From an uncultured Lachnospiraceae bacterium (lineage in GTDB: Bacteria; Bacillota; Clostridia; Lachnospirales; Lachnospiraceae), in contig CAJOQO010000043.1 in NCBI GenBank assembly GCA_905236545.1, forward strand, positions 1-9,479: a stretch of DNA of 9,479 nucleotides, given 5' to 3'. The position numbers and the translations under genes were made by a program. Position 1 is the first letter of the stretch. Each line of letters begins with the position of its first letter. The notes beneath the pieces were generated by a model. It was not told where the DNA came from, ran no database searches, and saw only the letters and a program-made list of their open reading frames with translations. This document shows, piece after piece, positions 1 through 8,169 of the stretch.

Positions 1-45
1 AGACAGCAGACCTTGTGAGGCGGCGGATGATTCGTTTCCTATCCG

Positions 46-74
46 TTGCGAAGACGATCGTTGTATGCTATGAT
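46..74 (+). promoter_or_regulatory. Putative sigma-A promoter of guaB (extended -10)
   Basis: A -35-like TTGCGA (46-51) is followed after exactly 17 bp by a -10-like TATGAT (69-74). The -10 is preceded by TGC (66-68), which makes an extended -10 element. The expected start is near 81, giving a leader of about 78 nt before the guaB ATG. I see no obvious riboswitch, PurR-type box or terminator-like hairpin in the leader, although CTGATCCGGTCAG (112-124) is a near-palindrome of unknown meaning. The call rests on hexamer match and spacing only. Confidence 0.5.
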
Positions 75-86
75 TTGCAGACTTGA

Positions 87-1622
<1,536 letters not shown>

Positions 1623-1737
1623 GGTTACGATTCACTGCCTGAAGGGTACAGCTCCTGAAGCTGCCGCCCGCCAGGGTGCAGGGATGCCGACGGCGGACTG
1701 ACAGCTTGCGGTGAAGGCTTAAGCAGGATAGAGTTAC

Positions 1738-2688
1738 ATGAGCACACAACAGGAACAGGAAACAAAACAGCGCCCTCATCGGGAAATGACCCCCTATGAG
1801 CGTTATCTGCAGCAGAAAAGAAAACGACGTACGAGCAGGATCATCTTCTGGGTAATCATCATAGAAGCAGTATGCCTGATTCTGGGAGCGATCGTTTTGT
1901 TTCTGCCGCGGGAGGACCCTGAAGTCGAGGAGCTGATCCATAAGAAAGTCAGATTTGACTACGAGACGGAGAAAGCGCGCGTGGTCACCTTCGGACTGGC
2001 TGTACCGAAGCCCGATATTGATGTCCAGCTGCTGTCGGTCAATGACTGGTCGAGGCCCGGGATCGTGGTGAATAAGATCCGGAAGATTGTGGTTCACTAT
2101 CTGGGGAATCCGGAAACCAGCGCACAGGAGAACCGTGATTACTTTGAGAGCCTGAAAAATCTTCAGGACACATACATGAGTGCAAACTATGTGGTCGGGA
2201 CGGATGGAGAGATCATCCAGTGTGTTCCGGACGGTGAGGTGGCCTGGGCTTCCAATAAGGCGAACTATTATTCGATCTCGATCGAAAACTGCCATCATGA
2301 TGAGAGCGGAAAGTTTACCGACGCTACCTATTTGTCGGATGTGCACCTGGTTGCGTATCTGACGGAGAAATATGACCTGGAGCGCGATGACATTATCCGT
2401 CATTATGATGTCACGGGGAAAGATTGTCCCAAGTGGTATGTGGAGCATCCGGATGAGTGGGAACAGTTCAAGGATGACGTCATGACCTACCGGGAGGAAT
2501 GCAGATCCATTCAAAGGCATATGGTTGATGAACTGCTGCACGGAGAGACGGAGAATGAGACGGAGAAGGATGTTCTCAGAGAATACCTGGACAGCTTCAA
2601 AGAGGAGACAGTGGTTGAGATGGAAACCTCTGATCAGGATCTGTGGGAGGATCTGAAGAAGCGCGCTGAGCGTTACGGAGACCATTAG
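1738..2688 (+). CDS. Membrane-anchored N-acetylmuramoyl-L-alanine amidase (amidase_2 / PGRP fold)
   Basis: This 316-residue protein probably cleaves the bond between muramic acid and L-alanine in peptidoglycan, outside the cell. A basic cytoplasmic tail (KRKRRTSR, about residues 27-34) precedes one hydrophobic segment (about 35-56), so it looks like a type II membrane protein with no signal-peptidase site. The catalytic domain (about 105-250) has His120 (VVHYLGN), SANYVVGTDGEIIQ, SISIEN, then His222 (RHYDVTGKDCPKW) and Cys230. His120/His222/Cys230 match the zinc ligands of T7 lysozyme-type amidases, and the His-to-Cys spacing of eight is the same as in that enzyme. Lys228 sits where its catalytic Lys is. 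The tail (about 253-316) is acidic and Glu-rich, possibly helical. The ribosome site is weak (AGGA, 1725-1728). Its stop is two bases before the next gene, so the two are probably co-transcribed and translationally coupled. The fold is clear; the exact substrate and cellular role are not. Confidence 0.85.
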   Translation: MSTQQEQETKQRPHREMTPYERYLQQKRKRRTSRIIFWVIIIEAVCLILGAIVLFLPREDPEVEELIHKKVRFDYETEKARVVTFGLAVPKPDIDVQLLSVNDWSRPGIVVNKIRKIVVHYLGNPETSAQENRDYFESLKNLQDTYMSANYVVGTDGEIIQCVPDGEVAWASNKANYYSISIENCHHDESGKFTDATYLSDVHLVAYLTEKYDLERDDIIRHYDVTGKDCPKWYVEHPDEWEQFKDDVMTYREECRSIQRHMVDELLHGETENETEKDVLREYLDSFKEETVVEMETSDQDLWEDLKKRAERYGDH

Positions 2689-2690
2689 AG

Positions 2691-4340
2691 ATGGCAAGAC
2701 TGGAACAACTTCTGGAACAGATCAGAAAAGATAAGGATGTGCGCAGGAACCTGATAGAGATCCGGCAGAATATCTCGGATGAATCCCTGCGCAGAAGATT
2801 CGTATCCATACTGGGCGGAGACTATACGCTTCTGACAGAGCTTCTCAGGCATGAAGATCCGAAGGTTCGCAAGAACGCTGCGCTCATCCTGGGAGAGACA
2901 GGGGATGAGACTGTTCTTCCGCTGCTGTTTGAGGCCTGGAAGACAGAAGAAACCCTGTATGTGCGGGAAGACTACCTGAAGGCGGTCAGCGGCATGGACT
3001 ACAGGGAGTACCTCCCGCAGATGGAAGAAAGGATCCGGGAACTGTCTGAAAAGATCGGACAGAGCCCGGCGAAGCCCCGGGAAGAGGCTCCGAATGCTGC
3101 TTCAGAAGAGGCTTCGAATGCTGCTTCAGAAGAGGTTTCGAATGCTGCTTCAGAGGAGGCTTCGTCAGAGGGGAATCCTCTGTGGGACAACGACAGGCAT
3201 CTTCTGTCCGAACTGTCTGTGCTGCGCCTGATGACAGCACACTTTGAGGAGCATGAGCGGCATCATTTTACGAAGATGAATCCGGCGCCGGAGCTCATCC
3301 TGCGGACAAATGTCCTGCACGCGGACGTGACGGCAAAACAGATTCAGAGCGGAACCGTACATGCGATGCGGGGCGCAGTTCATGTGAAGGGCGGGAATCT
3401 CCATGAGATTCTGAAGATCCGTACATGGATCGAATGCCTGCTTCCGATCCCGGGCGCAAAGCCGATCCAGGGAGATGAGAAGATGATCGCCGCGAAGCTG
3501 AGAGACCTGAAGATCGGGAATTATCTGAATTATCTTCATGCGGATACCGGATCGCCTTATCGATATCGGATCGAGCTTAAGAGTTCCTCTGTTCCGGGAG
3601 AGAAGCGGGGCGAGTATATCAGGCGGATCGCTTCGAGACTGGATCTGCTGGAGAAAGGAAGGCTGCTCAACAGCGATTCTGACTATGAGGTGGAGCTGCG
3701 CCTGATCGAGCGCAGGGATCACAGCATGATTCCCATGCTCAGGCTGTTCACTCTGCCGGATCAGCGGTTCAGCTATCGGAAGGAAACAACTGCCCAGAGC
3801 ACATCCGCTCCGCTTGCGGCACTTGCGGTGGCGCTCGCTGCCCCGTATCTGCGGGAAGGTGCTCAGATCCTTGATCCGTTCTGCGGGGTCGGAACTCTTC
3901 TCATGGAGAGATGCTTTGCGGTCAGTGCGGATCCGGTCTATGGCGTTGACCGGTTCGCGGAAGCGATCGAAAAAGCGAGGCGCAACTGTGCGGAAGCGGC
4001 AGGAAAAGAGAACGATGCTCCGGCCGGGGCAGAAGCCAGGCTGCGGATCCCGGTGCACTATATCAACAGAGATTTCTTTGATTTTACGCATGATTATCTC
4101 TTTGATGAGATCATTACGCATCTGCCTGGTGTTGAGCCGGGAGAAGGCAAGGCCTTCGCGGAGCATTTTCTCCGGAAGGCGGATGATGTTCTGCGGAAAG
4201 AAGCGGTGCTGGTCGTTCTCACGGATACGCCTGAGGATCTGAAAGAGGCAGCAGGAGAGTCGGGAAAGTACCAGGTTCTGGAAGAGTACCTGCTGAACGA
4301 ACGTTCCGGGTGCACAGAACTGATTCTGCAAAAACACTGA
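2691..4340 (+). CDS. HEAT-repeat / SAM-dependent methyltransferase fusion (TRM11/THUMP-methyltransferase-like)
   Basis: This 549-residue protein has three parts. Residues 1-125 are helical with HEAT-like repeats (for example LRHEDPKVRKNAALILGETGDETVLPLLFEAW). Residues 131-160 are an Ala/Glu/Ser linker built from an eight-residue tandem repeat. Residues 180-549 resemble bacterial and archaeal RNA/DNA guanine-N2 or N6 methyltransferases: a THUMP-like region with DYEVELRLIE, motif I DPFCGVGT (395-402) with Gly-rich SAM loop, and acidic motif II GVDRF (Asp420). Motif IV, usually N/D-P-P-Y/F or D-L/I-P-F-G, reads THLPG (476-480), so the usual Asn/Asp is His477. I infer SAM binding; whether it methylates RNA, and at which position, cannot be told. 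The start is supported by GGAG (2677-2680), lying inside the end of the amidase gene. Its last codons form the first unit of a 22-bp repeat array. Confidence 0.8.
   Translation: MARLEQLLEQIRKDKDVRRNLIEIRQNISDESLRRRFVSILGGDYTLLTELLRHEDPKVRKNAALILGETGDETVLPLLFEAWKTEETLYVREDYLKAVSGMDYREYLPQMEERIRELSEKIGQSPAKPREEAPNAASEEASNAASEEVSNAASEEASSEGNPLWDNDRHLLSELSVLRLMTAHFEEHERHHFTKMNPAPELILRTNVLHADVTAKQIQSGTVHAMRGAVHVKGGNLHEILKIRTWIECLLPIPGAKPIQGDEKMIAAKLRDLKIGNYLNYLHADTGSPYRYRIELKSSSVPGEKRGEYIRRIASRLDLLEKGRLLNSDSDYEVELRLIERRDHSMIPMLRLFTLPDQRFSYRKETTAQSTSAPLAALAVALAAPYLREGAQILDPFCGVGTLLMERCFAVSADPVYGVDRFAEAIEKARRNCAEAAGKENDAPAGAEARLRIPVHYINRDFFDFTHDYLFDEIITHLPGVEPGEGKAFAEHFLRKADDVLRKEAVLVVLTDTPEDLKEAAGESGKYQVLEEYLLNERSGCTELILQKH
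3081..3168 (+). repeat. 24-bp in-frame tandem repeat within the methyltransferase gene
   Basis: Three nearly identical 24-bp units (3081-3104, 3105-3128, 3129-3152) are followed by a partial fourth starting at 3153. The period is a multiple of three and in phase with the gene. They encode EEAPNAAS, EEASNAAS, EEVSNAAS and then EEASSE. Units differ by one or two bases, so the expansion looks recent. The repeat forms the flexible linker between the HEAT part and the methyltransferase part, where copy-number change would leave both domains intact. Confidence 0.93.
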
Positions 4341-4385
4341 TCTGATTCTGCAAAAGCACTATTCTGATTCTGCAGAAGCACTGAT
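4320..4385 (+). repeat. 22-bp tandem repeat array overlapping the methyltransferase stop codon
   Basis: Three 22-bp units lie head to tail (4320-4341, 4342-4363, 4364-4385), with a fragment CTGATC of a fourth after them. Each begins CTGATTCTGCA and continues AAA/AGAA-(A/G)CACT. Unit 1 is the last coding part of the upstream gene (codons for LILQKH and TGA, stop at 4338-4340); units 2 and 3 are non-coding copies. Unit 3 contains the perfect palindrome TTCTGCAGAA (4369-4378). The array fills most of the 107-nt gap before the SNF2 gene. I see no promoter or terminator in it. Confidence 0.93.
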
Positions 4386-4447
4386 CTGATCCGCATATCA
4401 CAGCTGCGGCATAATGACAGGAAACACCATTCTAAGGAAAGAAACAA

Positions 4448-7084
4448 ATGAATTCAAAGATCGAAGCGGCGCGGACAGAAGTGGTTTTCACGCCGGATTC
4501 CTTTTATCTCGATGTGCCTGAGGCATCTGCTGACGGGCAGGGACCGGACAGGCTTCACAGAAAATGGAAGAGAGACTTTTCGAAGGACCGTTATGATGCA
4601 CTTTTCAGGCTGGGGTTTACAGACAGACCAGCCGGGGAGAGTGCATCTTTTCAATGGCTTCATTCTCTGTCAGCTGAGTTTACAAAACAGCTGACCAGGC
4701 TTCCCGAACTGGAGCTTGCCAGGGAAGATGCGAAAGTTGAGCCGGATGAAGAGGTACTGCAGAGACTTCTTTATTCAGTGCCTTTTGGCATAGGCTCCGA
4801 GCATGTGACAGGAAGCTGGATCACGAGTGCGTTCGAAAGGCTGAACGGGGCATTTTCCCGGGAGATAGCCGGATTTGAAGGAAGCGTGTCCCTGTTTCTG
4901 ACGGAACGCAGCCAGAGCCTTCGGGTTCCCGAGCGCATCTTCTTTCATCTTGTCGAAAATGAGAAGGATGACGAATATCCTTTTGCCTTTATCGCAACAT
5001 ACGCCACGACGGACAGTGCGGGAAAGGTCCGGCATATGCCGCTGTCTTACGCGCTGACAGAGTATAAGAATCAGAGAGAGAAGCTGGTTGGCCTGCTTTC
5101 CTGCCTCAATAAGGCATCGGAGGTGTCTGAGCTGATCGGCCGGTTCGTAGAATCGGGTGAGCTCTTTCACCCGCTTCGTTTTTCCACGCAGGAAGCGTAT
5201 GAGTTCCTGAAAAAGATTCAGGAGATCGAGAAAACCGGTATTCTCTGCAGGGTGCCCGACTGGTGGAAACGGCAGTATGCGGCGCCGGCTCTTTCGGTAA
5301 ACATGGGGGAGAAGAAACCGTCCCTGATGGGGTTTGAATCCATAGTATCCATGGTTCCCTCCCTGACACTGGACGGCACTAAGCTGACCCAGGCTGATAT
5401 TGAATATCTTCTCGCCCAGACGGAAGGCCTGGCCCGGCTGAAGGGAAAGTGGGTGGAGGTAGATCATGCAAAACTGAAGGCGCTCCTGAAAGAGATGGAA
5501 AAATACAAGGGCGACCTGACCCTTCTGCAGGCGCTCCGGATCCAGACCGGCGTGGAAGAACAGCCGGATCTTGATATAGGCCCGCTCATCACCAATGGGA
5601 AATGGCTCGGTTCGCTTCTCACAAAGCTTCGCCAGCCATCCACCATGCGCGAGGCAAAGGTGCCGTCCTCTGTGCAGGCAACGCTGCGTCCGTATCAGAA
5701 GACAGGCTACACCTGGCTCAATTATATGTCTGAGCTTGGCTTTGGCGCGTGTCTGGCAGATGACATGGGTCTGGGCAAGACCCTTCAGGTGCTGACGTTC
5801 CTGATGCACCTGTACAAAGAGAATCCGGAAGGCAGGGTTCTCCTCATCGTTCCGGCTTCCCTGATGGGAAACTGGGAGAAGGAGAATCTGAAATTCACGC
5901 CGTCCCTTCCCTACTGTATCCTCCACGGAGGCGGAGCCGCAGCACTGGATCAGAAGGTAAGAACAGAGCCGGTATTCCTGACGATCACGACCTATGGGAT
6001 GGCGGCCAGGGTAAAAGCGCTGGAGGATATCACCTGGGATGCCCTGATTCTGGATGAAGCGCAGGCAATCAAAAACCCGGGAACGAAACAGACCAGATCC
6101 ATCAAGAAGCTCAAGGCGCGCCAGAAGATCGCCATGACGGGAACTCCTATTGAAAATGACCTGACAAACCTCTGGTCGCTGTTTGATTTCCTGAATCATG
6201 GACTCCTTGGGTCTTCTGTAGAGTTCAGGGAGTTTACAAAACAGCTGGAGAGCAATACACAGGGATACAGCAAGCTGAAAAACATGGTCTCTCCCTTTAT
6301 CCTGCGCAGGGTGAAGACAGATAAGAGCATTATCGCGGATCTTCCGGAGAAGCTGGAGCAGATCGACTATGTGTCGATGAGCAAGAAGCAGATCGTTCTG
6401 TACCGAAAGTATGTCAGCGATCTGGAATCTGCCCTTGCAAAAGTCGACGGTATGCAGAGAAGAGGAATCGTTCTGGCGGCCCTGACAAAGCTGAAGCAGA
6501 TCTGCAACCATCCTGACCAGTATCTCGGCCAGGATCGTTACGCGCCGGAGGAAAGCGGAAAGTTTGTCATGCTGCGGGACATCTGTGAGACGATCTACGA
6601 AAAACGTGAGCGGGTGCTGGTTTTCACGCAGTACCGGGAGATCACGGAACAGCTTTCCAGGTATCTTTCTTCCATATTCGGGCGGAAGGGCTTCGTCCTC
6701 CACGGGGGAACCCGTATACAGACCCGAACCCGTATGGTAGAGGAGTTCAATGATCCTGAGACGTATATCCCCTATATGATCCTGTCTGTAAAGGCAGGTG
6801 GAACGGGACTGAACCTGACCGCCGCCAATCACGTGATTCATTTCGACCGGTGGTGGAATCCTGCCGTGGAAAATCAGGCAACCGACCGTGCATACCGGAT
6901 CGGACAGGAGAAAAATGTGATGGTGCATAAGCTTGTCTCCGAAGGAACCATAGAGGAGAAGATCGATACCCTGATCAACAGCAAGAAGGAGCTGGCGGAA
7001 AATGTGATAGGCTCCGGAGGTGAGAACTGGATTACGGAACTTGGGGATCGTGAGATTCTTGACCTGATGCGGCTGGAGCTTTGA
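4448..7084 (+). CDS. SNF2-family helicase-like ATPase
   Basis: SNF2 proteins are ATP-driven double-stranded nucleic-acid translocases that remodel protein-DNA complexes. All core motifs are present in this 878-residue product: motif I DDMGLGKT (Lys444), motif II DEAQ (536-539), motif III MTGTP (563-567), motif IV VLVFTQY (723-729), motif V AGGTGLNL (783-790), and motif VI QATDRAYRIGQ (810-820). Residues 1-400 are a helicase-associated N-terminal region with no Cys/His zinc finger that I can see. Firmicute relatives often carry an N-terminal SWIM finger on the same chain; here a separate SWIM protein is encoded 139 nt downstream. The start ATG has a good AAGGAAA site (4434-4440). The C-terminus (ITELGDREILDLMRLEL) is complete. 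I infer that it works with the downstream SWIM protein. Its biological target is unknown. Confidence 0.95.
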   Translation: MNSKIEAARTEVVFTPDSFYLDVPEASADGQGPDRLHRKWKRDFSKDRYDALFRLGFTDRPAGESASFQWLHSLSAEFTKQLTRLPELELAREDAKVEPDEEVLQRLLYSVPFGIGSEHVTGSWITSAFERLNGAFSREIAGFEGSVSLFLTERSQSLRVPERIFFHLVENEKDDEYPFAFIATYATTDSAGKVRHMPLSYALTEYKNQREKLVGLLSCLNKASEVSELIGRFVESGELFHPLRFSTQEAYEFLKKIQEIEKTGILCRVPDWWKRQYAAPALSVNMGEKKPSLMGFESIVSMVPSLTLDGTKLTQADIEYLLAQTEGLARLKGKWVEVDHAKLKALLKEMEKYKGDLTLLQALRIQTGVEEQPDLDIGPLITNGKWLGSLLTKLRQPSTMREAKVPSSVQATLRPYQKTGYTWLNYMSELGFGACLADDMGLGKTLQVLTFLMHLYKENPEGRVLLIVPASLMGNWEKENLKFTPSLPYCILHGGGAAALDQKVRTEPVFLTITTYGMAARVKALEDITWDALILDEAQAIKNPGTKQTRSIKKLKARQKIAMTGTPIENDLTNLWSLFDFLNHGLLGSSVEFREFTKQLESNTQGYSKLKNMVSPFILRRVKTDKSIIADLPEKLEQIDYVSMSKKQIVLYRKYVSDLESALAKVDGMQRRGIVLAALTKLKQICNHPDQYLGQDRYAPEESGKFVMLRDICETIYEKRERVLVFTQYREITEQLSRYLSSIFGRKGFVLHGGTRIQTRTRMVEEFNDPETYIPYMILSVKAGGTGLNLTAANHVIHFDRWWNPAVENQATDRAYRIGQEKNVMVHKLVSEGTIEEKIDTLINSKKELAENVIGSGGENWITELGDREILDLMRLEL

Positions 7085-7204
7085 TTCGGAGGCAGCGATG
7101 AAAGACGGAGATGCCAAATCAGGGATGCAAAGAGCGTGATGGTAAAGCAGTGATGCAAAGAGCGTGATTCGAGAACAGTGATGCAAAGAGCGTGATTCGA
7201 GAAC
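7074..7204 (+). repeat. 28-bp tandem repeat array between the SNF2 and SWIM genes
   Basis: Units 2 and 3 (7149-7176 and 7177-7204) are identical over 28 bp. Unit 1 (7121-7148) matches them except for one early base and its last eight or so. A degenerate unit (7094-7120) matches about 19 of 28 aligned positions. The segment 7074-7093, covering the SNF2 stop codon (GAGCTTTGATTCGGAGGC), resembles the second half of a unit (GAGCGTGATTCGAGAAC), so the array seems to start in the end of the SNF2 gene. Each clear unit contains ATGCAAAGAGCGTGA, a five-codon open frame of unknown relevance. The array leaves only about 19 nt before the SWIM start, which has its own GGAGAG ribosome site (7210-7215). Confidence 0.93.
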
Positions 7205-7223
7205 AGCACGGAGAGAAAAAACG

Positions 7224-7961
7224 ATGAGCAGGTACTGGAATACGGGAACCTTCAGCCAGCCTTCCGTGGATGAACTTCGCCGCAGGGCTGATGCCAGTGT
7301 GAAGGATGCGAAGAAAAAAGGACAGGTGTTTGAGCCTGCCATCCCGCAGAAAGGAAGCAGAACAATCTGTTCCAGCTGGTGGGGACAGGCATGGTGTAAT
7401 AATCTGGAGCAGTACGCGGATTACGCGAGCCGGCTTGAACGGGGACGCCGTTATATACGATCGGGAACAGTGGTGGATCTGAAGGTCGGAAAGGGAAAGG
7501 TAACGGCCCGGGTACAGGGCACACGCAAGATTCCATATAAGGTGGAGATCCGTATCAGCCCGCTTTCAGAGGAGAAGTGTCAGAGGGTTATCGAGAAATG
7601 CGGCCGTCGTATCCAGAATATGGAAGAACTGATCTATGGCAAGTTTCCGGAAGATCTGAAAGAACTGTTCACACAGCAGGAAGGTCTGTTTCCTGCTCCG
7701 ACGGAGATCAGCTTCAACTGCAGCTGCCCGGACTGGGCGCTGATGTGCAAGCATGTGGCAGCTGCAATGTATGGAATAGGACTTCGGCTGGATGAGAATC
7801 CCTTCTTCTTTTTCGAACTACGCGGAATAGATGTAGACCGGTTCATAAACGTGGCTCTGGAAAGCAAAGTGGAAAGTATGCTCTCACATGCTGATATCCG
7901 GACAGACCGTATGCTGGATATCGATCCGGGAGAAATTACCGAACTCTTCGGGGTGCTATGA
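7224..7961 (+). CDS. SWIM zinc-finger protein
   Basis: This 245-residue protein belongs to the bacterial SWIM zinc-finger family often encoded beside, or fused to, SNF2 ATPases. The N-terminal part has the family signature SSWWGQAWCNNLEQYADYASRLERGRRYIRSG-like stretch (about residues 50-80), then a beta-rich segment (GKVTARVQGTRKIPYKVEI). The SWIM finger is C166-S-C168-P-D-W-A-L-M-C175-K-H177, that is CxCx6CxH, an intact zinc site thought to bind DNA or protein. The C-terminal part is an aromatic/acidic region (ENPFFFFELRGIDVD). The start is supported by GGAGAG (7210-7215), eight bases upstream. It is the last gene of the same-strand run. I infer that it provides substrate recognition for the SNF2 ATPase; no enzyme motif is visible in it. 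Confidence 0.92.
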   Translation: MSRYWNTGTFSQPSVDELRRRADASVKDAKKKGQVFEPAIPQKGSRTICSSWWGQAWCNNLEQYADYASRLERGRRYIRSGTVVDLKVGKGKVTARVQGTRKIPYKVEIRISPLSEEKCQRVIEKCGRRIQNMEELIYGKFPEDLKELFTQQEGLFPAPTEISFNCSCPDWALMCKHVAAAMYGIGLRLDENPFFFFELRGIDVDRFINVALESKVESMLSHADIRTDRMLDIDPGEITELFGVL

Positions 7962-8028
7962 TCCGGCAGGAATGTGTCCCGCAAAACCATCATCTTTCGA
8001 GAGACTCCCAACGATAGAAAACAGTTTC

Positions 8029-8095
8029 CGAAGAAAAAACGTAAAACGGAAAGTGAAAAAGAAGTGGAAAAAAACCGACGGAGAAGAAGAAAAAC
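8029..8095 (+). other. A/purine-rich tract upstream of the tRNA promoter
   Basis: The 136 nt between the SWIM stop and the tRNA promoter hold no gene that I can support. From about 8029 to 8095 the plus strand is almost entirely purine, with several A runs (AAGAAAAAACG, GTGAAAAAGAAG, GGAAAAAAACCG). Its position directly before a -35 hexamer fits an A-tract/UP-like element or intrinsically curved DNA, but base composition is the only evidence. Confidence 0.35.
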
Positions 8096-8097
8096 TG

Positions 8098-8126
8098 TTG
8101 ACAAATGAAACCGTTTCATGTATTAT
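8098..8126 (+). promoter_or_regulatory. Strong sigma-A promoter of tRNA-Gly
   Basis: A consensus TTGACA (8098-8103) is followed by exactly 17 bp and then TATTAT (8121-8126), one mismatch from the consensus -10. The expected start is near 8133-8134, giving a leader of about 36 nt before the tRNA. This is the best promoter in the window, as expected for a stable RNA gene. Its spacer contains the perfect palindrome described separately. Confidence 0.8.
8105..8119 (+). promoter_or_regulatory. 15-bp palindrome in the promoter spacer, operator candidate
   Basis: ATGAAAC-C-GTTTCAT is a perfect palindrome of 7+1+7 bp lying wholly between the -35 and -10 hexamers. The pattern TGAAA..GTTTCA resembles operators of LacI-family regulators, but it does not match the catabolite-responsive cre consensus in full (right half differs). 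A bound protein there would block the polymerase. No candidate regulator is encoded in the window. Confidence 0.45.
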
Positions 8127-8165
8127 CTGTCTTGTTCACGGAAAACAGACCGCTGAACAAGACAG
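8127..8165 (+). repeat. 12-bp perfect inverted repeat spanning the tRNA transcription start
   Basis: CTGTCTTGTTCA (8127-8138) and TGAACAAGACAG (8154-8165) are perfect inverted arms with a 15-nt centre. The repeat ends 4 nt before the tRNA. The expected start near 8134 falls inside the left arm, so the RNA would hold only a short hairpin (GTTCA/TGAAC). This suggests a DNA-level role such as protein binding, or a recombinase-related site. No T-run follows, so it is not a terminator. Confidence 0.75.
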
Positions 8166-8169
8166 ATAT

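Noticed and set aside
1649..1696. Possible guaB terminator (CAGCT/AGCTG and CCGCC/GGCGG stems)
   Set aside because: The stems are short and no T-run follows either of them, so rho-independent termination is not supported.
1706..1734. Possible promoter TTGCGG, 17 bp, TAGAGT before the amidase
   Set aside because: The -10 is poor and the start point would fall at or after the amidase ATG, leaving no ribosome site in the RNA.
7074..7204. The 28-bp array as a CRISPR
   Set aside because: The units are directly adjacent with no unique spacers, and no cas gene is in the window.
4775..7342. Long open frame of 855 codons on the minus strand opposite the SNF2 gene
   Set aside because: It is antisense to a gene with all SNF2 motifs; its translation shows no recognisable domain and its openness follows from the codon bias of the sense gene.
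8025..8052. Hairpin TTTCCG/CGGAAA after the SWIM gene as a terminator
   Set aside because: Only six base pairs with a 16-nt loop, A/T-rich, and followed by GTGAAAAAG, not a T-run.
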